Shown piece by piece: positions 41,901-49,891 of a stretch of 61,708 bases of DNA. Each line of letters begins with the position of its first letter. The stretch's first letter is position 1. Source of the DNA: Acidimicrobiia bacterium (GTDB taxonomy: Bacteria > Actinomycetota > Acidimicrobiia > IMCC26256 > DASPTH01); NCBI GenBank assembly GCA_040880805.1, contig JBBDHW010000048.1, positions 24,649 to 86,356 on the forward strand, given 5' to 3'. The translations under genes were made by a program, and so were the position numbers. The notes below the pieces were generated by a model. It saw only the letters and a program-made list of their open reading frames with translations, was not told where the DNA came from and searched no databases.

Positions 41901-42883
41901 CAGAGCACCTTGTTCAGGAGGTCGGGGCTGGTGTCGTCGGGCTCACCGGTGGGGATCCAGCCGACGAGGCCGCTGATCATGCTGCGCCCGCCGTCGTCCT
42001 CCCGCTCCGCTTCCGACGCCCACATCGCCGCGACGCGAATGCCGGGGTGGATCTCGGCGACCGGCACGTCGATGAGTCCCTGGTAACCGAGGACGACGTC
42101 GACGCCGTCGAGCCGGATCATCACCCGAGCGAACGCTTCGGTCTCGGTCTGGCCCGGGTACTGCACCGGCGTGACGATCGTATAGTTGCTGACGACGCCG
42201 CGCTGGGGGAGGTCGACGTCGTGCTCCGGCGTGAGCTCCACCGCGTCGATGGGGCAGTAGCCACGCCCACCGGCGTAGATACGCGCGCAGACCGGGCATT
42301 GCTGCCCGAGCAGCCGTTTCTCCTTGCCGGCCGCGCCGGCGCGCTCGGCGTTCTCCGAGACCGGGTTCCGGTAGGTGATGGAGGCGAAGTACTCCATCAT
42401 GGTCACCGGCTCCTCGGGTGCTTCCCCGGTGTCGCCCTCGGGGATCTCGGGGTCCTCGCCCGGCACGAAGCATTCGATGTCGTTGATCTTGCCGATGCGC
42501 TCGGCTCTCCAGCGCGGTGCGACGCGCATGCCGGCGGACATCGCGTCCATCGTCCCCGCGTCGACCGCGTGGATCATCGAGTTGTGGGCGCCGTCGAGCT
42601 GGATGCACGCGAACGCGAACGACCGGTCGAGGGGGTGTTGCTCGGTGGGCTCGGGCACCCACGTCCAGTTGGTGACCGTGCCTGCGGGACCCACCTCCAC
42701 GAAGTCGGGCGCGAGCTCCTCGCCCGTCTGCGGATCCCACTCGAGCGGGGGCGCGAGGACCTTGTTGCCGTTCCGGATGCCCAGGATCTTGCGTTCGACC
42801 AGCGCGGTCATGAACGCACCGAACACGGGTCCGAGCGAGCGTTTGTACGGGAACTGGATGCGGTGTTCGACGAGCCGCGGCAC
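41900..42883 (-). CDS. Double DUF35 OB-fold protein with zinc-ribbon remnant
   Basis: A 327-residue protein with two DUF35-like OB domains in tandem. The first (residues about 20-145) starts ERKILGIRNGNKVLAPP and has no cysteines for a zinc ribbon. The second (about 165-315) has CPVC, then CPID about ten residues later (GRGYCPIDA), so three of the four expected cysteines are present. DUF35 proteins bind thiolase partners and channel CoA intermediates in steroid side-chain breakdown (the Ltp2-ChsH2 case). The GTG start is preceded by GGGGGGTGGAAC. It is the first gene of the thiolase set. Confidence 0.82.
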   Translation of the reverse strand: MPRLVEHRIQFPYKRSLGPVFGAFMTALVERKILGIRNGNKVLAPPLEWDPQTGEELAPDFVEVGPAGTVTNWTWVPEPTEQHPLDRSFAFACIQLDGAHNSMIHAVDAGTMDAMSAGMRVAPRWRAERIGKINDIECFVPGEDPEIPEGDTGEAPEEPVTMMEYFASITYRNPVSENAERAGAAGKEKRLLGQQCPVCARIYAGGRGYCPIDAVELTPEHDVDLPQRGVVSNYTIVTPVQYPGQTETEAFARVMIRLDGVDVVLGYQGLIDVPVAEIHPGIRVAAMWASEAEREDDGGRSMISGLVGWIPTGEPDDTSPDLLNKVL

Positions 42884-42991
42884 GTTCCACCCCCCAATCT
42901 GTCGACCTCACCACCGGGCTACCCGGCGGCAGGCGCAAATCTAGAGGCGCGGCCCCGGCTCGGTCACTTCGGCCCAGTCAATTCTCTTGGG

Positions 42992-43360
42992 TCAGCCCCG
43001 AGCCACGCGATGCAGGATCGCGGCCATCTCTTCGGGGTGGGTGACGGCCGGGATGTGGCCGGTGTCGAGCTCCACGACCGTCACGAGCTCGGGGCTCGGC
43101 AGGCGGCCGATCATCTCGTCCTGGAGCTCGAGCGGCGTGACCGGATTATGCGCTTGTTCACTGCGGGCCGGGATACCCGGCCCGCAGTCGACGGTGAGCG
43201 TCATCGGATCGGCGGGCTTGCCGCCGCGTCCGGGAAGGTCGATCGCGAACACAGGGGAGTCGAGGTACGGAACCAGGCGATCCCAGAACGAGGACGACGA
43301 CACCCCGCCGTGGATCAGTACGAAGGTGACGTCGGCGTCCGGCTTGTCAGGCGTCGCCAT
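42992..43360 (-). pseudogene. Alpha/beta hydrolase with the middle missing
   Basis: A 122-residue frame. Residues 1-50 match the start of an alpha/beta hydrolase (VTFVLIHGGVSSSSFWDRLVPYL, then FAIDLPGRGGKPAD). Residues about 72-122 match the end (PSPELVTVVELDTGHIPAVTHPEEMAAIL), with the catalytic His in the TGHIP motif. The region between, which should hold the GxSxG nucleophile and the cap, is absent. A whole enzyme has about 230-280 residues. The likely reading is an internal in-frame deletion; a new small function is less likely. GAGG lies directly before the ATG at 43360. Confidence 0.55.
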
Positions 43361-43380
43361 CCTCGGAGTTCACCACAGTT

Positions 43381-43394
43381 CCTATAGTCCCGGT
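43381..43394. promoter_or_regulatory. Divergent promoter with overlapping -10 boxes
   Basis: CCTATAGT lies between the starts at 43360 (leftward) and 43395 (rightward). TATAGT (43383-43388) is 6 bases before ATG 43395, suiting a leaderless message. On the minus strand TATAGG (43386-43381) overlaps it and would give a leader of about 14 bases with GAGG for the hydrolase remnant. Confidence 0.5.
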
Positions 43395-44144
43395 ATGACG
43401 GGTCCGCTTGCTCGCAAGGTCGCGCTCGTGACCGGCGCGGGGCAGGGCGCGGGGCGGGGCGTGGCGGACGCCCTTGCGGAGGACGGCGCGAAGGTCGCGG
43501 TCGTCGGGCGCACGTTGTCGAAGCTCGAGGCCGTCGCGAAGGAGATCGAAGGGCGCGGGGGTTGTGCAGTCCCGCTGCGCTGCGACGTGGAATCGGCCGA
43601 CGACATCTCCGCGACCGTCGACGCGGTCGTCGAGCAGCTCGGCACCGTCGACGTGCTGGTGAACGCGGCGCATCACAACACGCGCGACGGGCGTTTGCTC
43701 GATGTCGACGAGCGCGACGTCGAACTGCTCTGGCGCACCGGACCGCTCGCGACGTTGCGGTTCATGCGCGCCTGTCATCCGCACCTGAGCGGCGGCGGCA
43801 GCATCGTGAACTTCGGCTCGGGCGCGCAGTACGCGCCCGAGGGCTATGGCGTCTACGCGGCAACGAAGGACGCGATCCAGGCGATCACGCGCGCGGCCGC
43901 GGTGGAGTGGGGACGCGACGGCATCCGCGCCAACGTCATCGTTCCGCACGTCACCTCGCCGTCGATGGAAGCGGCGCTCGAGAATCCCGAGCGCCGGGCG
44001 CGATCACTCGCGAGCATCCCGCTCGGCCGGTTTGGGCAGCCCGCCGACATCGGACGCGTGGCCGCGTTCCTCGCCGGCCCCGACGCGTCCTTCGTGACCG
44101 GCCAGGCGATCCTCGTGGACGGCGGCATGAAATATCACCGCTAG
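43395..44144 (+). CDS. Short-chain dehydrogenase/reductase (SDR)
   Basis: A 249-residue classical SDR. It has the cofactor loop TGAGQGAGRGVA at residues about 13-24, NAAHHNT near 90, and the active-site region YGVYAATKDAIQ with Tyr and Lys of YxxxK near residues 153-160. It ends AILVDGGMKYHR. The Arg at GRTLSK after the second strand suggests NADP preference. These enzymes oxidise or reduce hydroxyl and keto groups, including hydroxyacyl-CoA. ATG 43395 is fixed by the TATAGT box 6 bases upstream. Confidence 0.9.
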   Translation: MTGPLARKVALVTGAGQGAGRGVADALAEDGAKVAVVGRTLSKLEAVAKEIEGRGGCAVPLRCDVESADDISATVDAVVEQLGTVDVLVNAAHHNTRDGRLLDVDERDVELLWRTGPLATLRFMRACHPHLSGGGSIVNFGSGAQYAPEGYGVYAATKDAIQAITRAAAVEWGRDGIRANVIVPHVTSPSMEAALENPERRARSLASIPLGRFGQPADIGRVAAFLAGPDASFVTGQAILVDGGMKYHR

Positions 44145-44172
44145 GTCGACACGCGGCCACGACCGCGGCGAT

Positions 44173-45861
44173 CTAGAGATTCAGGTCTTGGCTCGCGGCG
44201 GGCACGATGTCGCTGGTACCGCTGCTGGGACAGCCGGTGCACACGTATTGCGGGAATTTCGGCTCCGACGCCGGGACCGTGTCGAAGCTCTGGACCGACT
44301 TCGACGCGTTGAACCACGCCTGCTTGCCCTTCGGGAAGTGACCGGCGACGTAGCGCTGTCCGTTGTTGAGGTACATGTAGTCGCCCTTGCCAACGCCTCC
44401 GATGTTGAAGTTGGCCTGACCGGTGATGTCGGGGTTCCACCACCCGAGCGCGGAGCCTCGTGGTGTGATCTGGCCCTCGGGCACCGTGACCGCTTCGAAC
44501 GTGGACATGCTCTTGCTGTAGTAGCCGCCGACCGCACTTCCCTGCGGCAGCGGCTTCTCGATTGCCGCCTTGTTCAGCTTCGGGCCTGCATAGTGGATGC
44601 GCGTGTAGAGCCCGCCGAGATCGGCGGCGGCGCCCTGCCAGCGCGTGCCCTGGTCGGTGCCCCAGAACCACTGGAAGGCCTGGCTCAGGACGTCGGGCTG
44701 TCCCTTCACGTAGGGGAGGAACCATACGAGTCCGAACGCGTGCGACCACACTTCCTGATCGAAGCTGCGCGCGAGGATGTCGAGGTCGTCGTACGGATAT
44801 GACGTGACGACGACCTCGGGGAACCAGTCCTGGTTGTTCATCGCCTTCGACGCCGTACCGGTCGCGGTGTTGTTCGAGAACATGACGAGCGTGGTGACGC
44901 CGGCGTCTTTCAACTTGGTGATCAGCGTGGGGAGCTGCTCGGCGACGTCACCTGCTGATCCTGCGTTCGCCACGCTCTCGTTCACCGGCACCGTGTACTC
45001 GGCCTTCGACGCGAGCTTCAGCCCGAACTTCTTGAGCTGCTGCTCGAAGAAGGCGATGTTGAAGTTGCTGGCGTAGAGCGCTCCGTACACGCGCGGCTTG
45101 CCCTTCAGATCACCGCCGGCGAACTCCGCCTTGCCGCCCTTCAGGTACCTGCCCATGATCTCGGCCGTGTTCAACCCGAACACCCGGGTGGCCTGCTTCG
45201 GGTCGGACGCGGGCTGCGGCGACACGTAGGGCACACCACCGTTGAGGACGGCCTGCTCGAACACGGGTCCGCCGCCCACTGCAGGCGTGCCGATGCGTGA
45301 GGCAGCGTCGATCACCGCGAAGGGCTTCATCGCGTTGACGGCGACCGCGTCCGCCCGCTGCGCAGTCTCGTCGGTACCGGTCGACTTCACGAACTTGAAT
45401 TCGACCTCGCGTCCCCACGTCTCGAAGACGTGCTTGTACATCTCGTTCTGGTCGATGAGCGCGTCGACCGCACCGTCGAGGTCGTTCTGACCCGTGGCCT
45501 GGTTCGTGTAAAGGCCCGAGCGGCTGCCTGCCTGTTCGGGGTTGAGCAGGTTCCACAGCACGACCAAGAGGATCTTGTCCTTGGTGACGCCCTGCGCAGT
45601 GGCCCCGCCGTTGTTGGCCCCGTCCTTCCACGCCTTGACGCAGAGCGGGGCGGAGTAAGTCTGGAATCGAACTCGCTTGACCGTCGGATCGCACTGGGGA
45701 TTCTTCAGCGCCTGGGCGCTGCCGACGCCGGGGTCGTTCTTGGCGAGCGAGCTCCCTGCTGCCGCGGTCCCCGTACCGAGGCCTGCCAGCGTCGCGCCAA
45801 CCAGCGCGCACAACACTGTCCCGATCGCGGGCCGAACCCGCGTGCCCTTCCGGCGACCCAT
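44173..45861 (-). CDS. ABC-type substrate-binding protein, long LivK-like, orphan
   Basis: A 562-residue secreted protein. The signal peptide is at residues 1 to about 36 (MGRRKGTRVRP, then a hydrophobic run to GTAAAG). The ATG at 45861 follows GGGGGGAAA. The mature chain has type I binding-protein features such as KILLVVLWNLLNPEQAG, VYGALYASNFNIAFFEQQL, VTTLVMFSNN, and several cysteines including CTGCPSS near the end. It is about 100 residues longer than the other two binding proteins here. No permease or ATPase gene is beside it, so it may deliver ligand to one of the fused transporters. The ligand is unknown. Confidence 0.85.
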   Translation of the reverse strand: MGRRKGTRVRPAIGTVLCALVGATLAGLGTGTAAAGSSLAKNDPGVGSAQALKNPQCDPTVKRVRFQTYSAPLCVKAWKDGANNGGATAQGVTKDKILLVVLWNLLNPEQAGSRSGLYTNQATGQNDLDGAVDALIDQNEMYKHVFETWGREVEFKFVKSTGTDETAQRADAVAVNAMKPFAVIDAASRIGTPAVGGGPVFEQAVLNGGVPYVSPQPASDPKQATRVFGLNTAEIMGRYLKGGKAEFAGGDLKGKPRVYGALYASNFNIAFFEQQLKKFGLKLASKAEYTVPVNESVANAGSAGDVAEQLPTLITKLKDAGVTTLVMFSNNTATGTASKAMNNQDWFPEVVVTSYPYDDLDILARSFDQEVWSHAFGLVWFLPYVKGQPDVLSQAFQWFWGTDQGTRWQGAAADLGGLYTRIHYAGPKLNKAAIEKPLPQGSAVGGYYSKSMSTFEAVTVPEGQITPRGSALGWWNPDITGQANFNIGGVGKGDYMYLNNGQRYVAGHFPKGKQAWFNASKSVQSFDTVPASEPKFPQYVCTGCPSSGTSDIVPAASQDLNL

Positions 45862-45945
45862 TTTCCCCCCTGTCACAGATTTCGATGCTCGCTCGGCATT
45901 GTGACCCATTGGGTGGGCCAAAGGCAACGCGCCCCCGGCTCGCCT

Positions 45946-46407
45946 TCAGGGCCGGTTCGCGGTGCGCGTCTCGGTCCAGTCGGTGATCAAGCGCCGCTCG
46001 TCGATCCCCCAGCTCCCGTTACGGCGGCTATACGTGTCCTGGTAACGGATCATCATCACGTGGTCGGTGCCGCCGTGCCGGCTGGGCGAGAGGTGATGGG
46101 CCAGGCAATAGACCTCGCCTGTCGCACGGTCCCCGTCGAGCTCGTACCGCGTGTTGCCGACGAGGTGGAACGTCTTCTCGTAGCGGGCGATCAGCTCGGT
46201 GACGTCGGCGAGCTCCGCATGCCCCTCCCGCGTCGCGGTGACGATGCTCGGGTCGGCGTGGTCGAGCAGCACGAGTACGCCATCGGGATGGAACACGGCG
46301 AGGAACGCATCGCGGTCGCGCCGGTCGACGGCCCACGCGTATTGCTCGCCGAGCCCGCGGAGCGCGAGCCGGTCGGCGATGTCGCGAGCGTCGGTCTCGT
46401 CGACCAT
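45946..46407 (-). CDS. NTF2-fold (SnoaL-like) protein
   Basis: A 153-residue protein of the NTF2-like superfamily. It opens with a helix region LALRGLGEQYAWAVDRRDRDAFLAVFHPDGVL, followed by strands ending TDHVMMIRYQDTYSRRNGSWGIDERRLITDW. In actinobacterial catabolic clusters such proteins act as dehydratases, isomerases or hydratases of steroid-like or polyketide-like substrates, or have no known role. ATG 46407 is preferred since the family pattern begins there. It is divergent from the SDR gene at 46448. Confidence 0.8.
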   Translation of the reverse strand: MVDETDARDIADRLALRGLGEQYAWAVDRRDRDAFLAVFHPDGVLVLLDHADPSIVTATREGHAELADVTELIARYEKTFHLVGNTRYELDGDRATGEVYCLAHHLSPSRHGGTDHVMMIRYQDTYSRRNGSWGIDERRLITDWTETRTANRP

Positions 46408-46447
46408 GGGCACCCCACTTCTCCGCGAGTGCGCGAACCTATGCGCG

Positions 46448-47221
46448 ATGACTGAAGACTTCACTGCCCGGACCGGAGCGGCCGTGGTCACAGGGGGAAG
46501 CGGCGGGCTCGGTTCGGTGGTCGCACGGATGCTCGCGGCGCGGGGGAGCGACGTTGCACTTACGTACCGCTCGAACGGCGACGCCGCGGCGGCTGTCGTC
46601 GCGGATGTGAAAGGCGAGGGCCGTCGAGCACGCGCGTGGCAGCTCGACCTCGTCGACGCCGAAGCAACTCGCGACACCCTCGCGCAGATCGCCGAACAGT
46701 TCGGTGGGATCCACGCGTTGGTGCACGCCGCAGGCCCGCACGTACCGCAGATCCACCTCAGTCGCGTCGACCCGGCCCAGTTTCGCCAACACGTGGAAGA
46801 AGAGGTCGTTGCCTTCTTCAACCTCGTGCACCCCGCCCTCACGTTCTTGCGCGACACGCAAGGCTCCATCGTCGCGGTGACCACCGCCGCGACGCGTCGC
46901 TACCCGGTGCGCGACGGTCTCTCGGCCGGTCCGAAGGGCGCGATCGAAACCCTCGTCCGCGCGTTCGCGGCGGAAGAGGGTCGCTACGGCGTGCGCGCCA
47001 ACTGTGTCGGCCCAGGAATGCTCACCGACGGCATGGCCGCGCGTCTCATCGCGTCCGGCGACCTCGACGACGCCGCGCTCGAGGTGACGATCCGCAACAT
47101 CGCATTGCGCCGGTTCGGCGAAGCGTCCGACGTCGCCGAAGCGGTGTGCTTCCTCGCGTCCGACCGTGCCCGCTTCATCACCGGCCAGCTCCTCGCCGTC
47201 GACGGTGGCTACGGCATCTAG
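46448..47221 (+). CDS. SDR-family protein without the catalytic tyrosine
   Basis: A 257-residue Rossmann-fold protein of the short-chain dehydrogenase family. It has the cofactor loop TGGSGGLGS near residues 15-23, HAAGPH near 91-96, and FITGQLLAVDGGYGI at the end. In the active-site helix the YxxxK pattern is SAGPK (GLSAGPKGAIETL), so Ser stands where Tyr is expected and Lys is kept. It may be a binding protein, or use another residue. The stop TAG shares the palindrome CTAG with the convergent P450 stop at 47218-47221. Confidence 0.82.
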   Translation: MTEDFTARTGAAVVTGGSGGLGSVVARMLAARGSDVALTYRSNGDAAAAVVADVKGEGRRARAWQLDLVDAEATRDTLAQIAEQFGGIHALVHAAGPHVPQIHLSRVDPAQFRQHVEEEVVAFFNLVHPALTFLRDTQGSIVAVTTAATRRYPVRDGLSAGPKGAIETLVRAFAAEEGRYGVRANCVGPGMLTDGMAARLIASGDLDDAALEVTIRNIALRRFGEASDVAEAVCFLASDRARFITGQLLAVDGGYGI

Positions 47222-48432
47222 GGAGCGAGCTTCTCGGTGGGTGTGAAGCGCACGGGCATGGATTCGGGGCCGACGATGAAGTTCGACGCGCGGAACTCGA
47301 GCGGCTCATCGGTTGCGAGCTCGATGTCGGGCAGACGCTTGCTCAGCTCGTCGAACATCACGTTCAGCTCGAGCCGGGCGAGCGACGCGCCGAGGCAGAA
47401 GTGCGTACCGAAGCCGAAGGCGAGGTGCGGGTTCGGGTCGCGACGCACGTCGAAGCGGTACGGATCCTCGAAAACAGCCTCGTCGCGATTGGCCGACGGG
47501 TAGAGCAGGATGAGCTGGTCGTCCTCGTGGAGGGTCTGGCCACCCACCTCCACCTCGCGCGTCACCGTGCGCGACATGTTCTTGATCGGCGTGACCCACC
47601 GCAGCAGCTCTTCGACGGCGGTGACGCGCCCCTCGGCGTTTGCGTTGGCGAGGATGGCGCGCTGGTCGGGGTTGTCGATGAGGGCAAGCATGCCGGTGCT
47701 GATCACGTGGCGAGTGGTCTCGTCACCGCCGATCAGGATCAGCAGCGTCTCCTGCACCAGCGACTCGTCGTCGAGTTGCTCGCCGTCGATCTCGGCGTGG
47801 CACAGGATGCTCACGAGGTCGTCTTGCGGAGGCTTGGCACGCCGGTCGGCGATCACTCCGAGCTGGAACTCGCGGAAGCCCATCGCGGCGTCGCCCGACT
47901 TTCGCATCGTTTCCTCGTTGGGAGTGCCGGTGGTGCCGCGGATGAGGTCGTCGGACCAGCGCAGCAGGTCGTCGTAGGCCTCTTCCGGGAAGCCGAGCAT
48001 GTCGGCGATCAGCAGCAACGGCAGCGGCGCCGCGATGTCCCACACGAAGTCGCACTCCCCACGCTCGCACACGTTGTCGATGATCTGCGTGCAGATGCGG
48101 CGGATGGTCGGTTCCTTGTCGCGCACGCGCTTCGGAGTGAAGCCGTGGTACACGAGCCGGCGGCGGCGCGTGTGCATCGGGTCGTCCATCGAGATCATCA
48201 TCGGAAGCCCGCCGCCGTGTGGGCGCGGGCTCCGTTTGCTCGAGAACGTCTTGGCGTCTTTTTCGATCGCGAGGACATCGGCGTGGCGGGTGATGCCCCA
48301 CACGTCACGTTGCTCGTCGTAGTAAACGGGAGCGTTGTGGCGCATCCACTCCCAGAGGTCGTGCGGCTCGTGCGAGTACCAGCGCCCGTCGAGCAGGTCG
48401 ATGTCGTCGCGGACGGGATGCGTCGCGGTCAC
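47218..48432 (-). CDS. Cytochrome P450
   Basis: A 404-residue soluble P450. The I-helix has LILIGGDETTRHVIS, the ExxR motif is EELLRWVTP, and the heme loop FGFGTHFCLGASLARLEL has the cysteine ligand at about residue 346. The GTG at 48432 is preceded by AAGGGGGTCGCA. It is followed on the same strand by none and preceded by the amidohydrolase at 48472 on the same strand, suggesting a P450-amidohydrolase unit like that at 18625-22393. The electron partners are not in the window. Confidence 0.92.
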   Translation of the reverse strand: MTATHPVRDDIDLLDGRWYSHEPHDLWEWMRHNAPVYYDEQRDVWGITRHADVLAIEKDAKTFSSKRSPRPHGGGLPMMISMDDPMHTRRRRLVYHGFTPKRVRDKEPTIRRICTQIIDNVCERGECDFVWDIAAPLPLLLIADMLGFPEEAYDDLLRWSDDLIRGTTGTPNEETMRKSGDAAMGFREFQLGVIADRRAKPPQDDLVSILCHAEIDGEQLDDESLVQETLLILIGGDETTRHVISTGMLALIDNPDQRAILANANAEGRVTAVEELLRWVTPIKNMSRTVTREVEVGGQTLHEDDQLILLYPSANRDEAVFEDPYRFDVRRDPNPHLAFGFGTHFCLGASLARLELNVMFDELSKRLPDIELATDEPLEFRASNFIVGPESMPVRFTPTEKLAP

Positions 48433-48471
48433 TGCGACCCCCTTGAGAATCGGCTCGGTTGCCGGCCGACT

Positions 48472-49743
48472 CTACGCCAACGAGTCGGCGACCGACGTTG
48501 GCTCGTTGGTGCCGTCGGGGTTCGGCGGTATCGGCGCCTCGTGAACGTCGTACGGAGTCGGACCGATCCGCGCCGCGATCTCGCGCATCTTCTTCTTGTC
48601 GAGCTGCGGGTAGCAGCGCAGCGCGTTCGTGCCGAGGAGCTTGCGCGTCTCGCGCTCCGGCACGTCGTGGAACCGGATCGCGACCCAATCGCGTGTGTCG
48701 GGCCACGTGCCCTCGGGGTGCGGGAAGTCGTTCCCCCACATCAGGTTGTTGATCCCGATGCGGTCGCGCCGGTTGATCTCCTCCGGCGTTGGCGTCGACG
48801 CGCCGATGAACACGTTGCGTTGGTAGTACTCGCTCGGCTTCATCTTCAGGACCTCGCGGTAGAGGTTCGCGCCGAACTTCTTCACGTTGTGATTGGCTCC
48901 GGTGTACTTGTCGTCGGCGCGCCAGATCAGGTCGGGTACCCACCACGCGCCGTCTTCGGTGACCGCGAACCGGAGTGTGGGATGGCGTTCGAAGACGCCG
49001 CCCCACAGCATCACGGTGAGACAGTGCGCCGGACCGTGCCACGCCTCGGTGGTCATGATGGCCGACGCGCCGGGTCCGGGGCCGACGTCTTGGGGCCCGC
49101 CTCCACCGGAGTGGACGTGAACGGCCATGTCGTGGTCGACACACGCAGCCCACACCCTGTCGTAGCAGGGGTCGTGGTACCCGGCGTACGGTGCCCACGA
49201 CACGGGGATGAGCACGCCGCGGAGCCCGTGCTCCGCGGCCCAGTGGATCTCGGAGATCGCGGCGTCGTGGTCGTGGAGGATGGGCACGCACGCGAGGCCG
49301 ATGCGACGGTCGGGGCTGTCGGCGCAGAGCTCGGCGAGCCAGCGGTTGTGCGCGCGGGCGCCCGCCATGACCTGTGCACCGTCGGAGCGGCCGGAGCTTC
49401 CGAGACCGGAGCCGAACGGGGAGGCGTCGACGCCGCCCAGCCCGGCGCCGTCGGCGTTCGGGAAGACCACCTCGGCGGCGACGCCGTCGTCGTCGAGCGC
49501 CCGGTCGCGCAGCTTGGCATCGCCCGCAGCGGTGAATCCGAAGTCGCCGGTCTTTTCTGCCCACTCCTCGACCCAAAGCTTTCGGTCCTCGGTGTCGCGG
49601 ACGAAACTGCTGCGCATCGCCCGCATCTGCTCGTTGAACGCGTCGTAGGCGTCGCGGAACTCCGGGTCGATGTAGTCGCGGTAACGGCCCTCGGGTGGCC
49701 CGGCGTGGGAGTCGGACGAGATCAGCAGGTAGTTCTCACTCAT
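48472..49743 (-). CDS. Amidohydrolase 2 (PF04909) family metal-dependent hydrolase
   Basis: A 423-residue TIM-barrel hydrolase. Metal-site elements are DSHAGPP at residues 11-17, HVHSGGGGP in the middle, and WGNDFPHPEGTWP near residue 335 with the conserved Asp. It is closest to the protein at 19845-21119 in this window. The start at 49743 follows GAGAGGG with a spacing of 9 bases, which an in-frame ATG at 49752 lacks. It lies upstream of the P450 at 47218 on the same strand, 39 bases apart, repeating the amidohydrolase-P450 pairing. The reaction is unknown. Confidence 0.88.
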   Translation of the reverse strand: MSENYLLISSDSHAGPPEGRYRDYIDPEFRDAYDAFNEQMRAMRSSFVRDTEDRKLWVEEWAEKTGDFGFTAAGDAKLRDRALDDDGVAAEVVFPNADGAGLGGVDASPFGSGLGSSGRSDGAQVMAGARAHNRWLAELCADSPDRRIGLACVPILHDHDAAISEIHWAAEHGLRGVLIPVSWAPYAGYHDPCYDRVWAACVDHDMAVHVHSGGGGPQDVGPGPGASAIMTTEAWHGPAHCLTVMLWGGVFERHPTLRFAVTEDGAWWVPDLIWRADDKYTGANHNVKKFGANLYREVLKMKPSEYYQRNVFIGASTPTPEEINRRDRIGINNLMWGNDFPHPEGTWPDTRDWVAIRFHDVPERETRKLLGTNALRCYPQLDKKKMREIAARIGPTPYDVHEAPIPPNPDGTNEPTSVADSLA

Positions 49744-49891
49744 GGTCACCATCCCTCTCGGTACCCTTCGCGAACGTACTACGGAAACTCCGATCCCCAC
49801 TGGCCTCTGCCGGAGCAACCGGTGAGCGGGCGGCACGCCGCTCTCATGCGTTAGGTTTATGCTCGTTCGAAATCGATGAGGGAGCAGCCAC

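Noticed and set aside
46636-49854. 1072-residue rightward open frame
   Set aside because: It is antisense to a well-supported P450 and an amidohydrolase, and its product has no domain pattern. Long shadow frames are common at this GC content.
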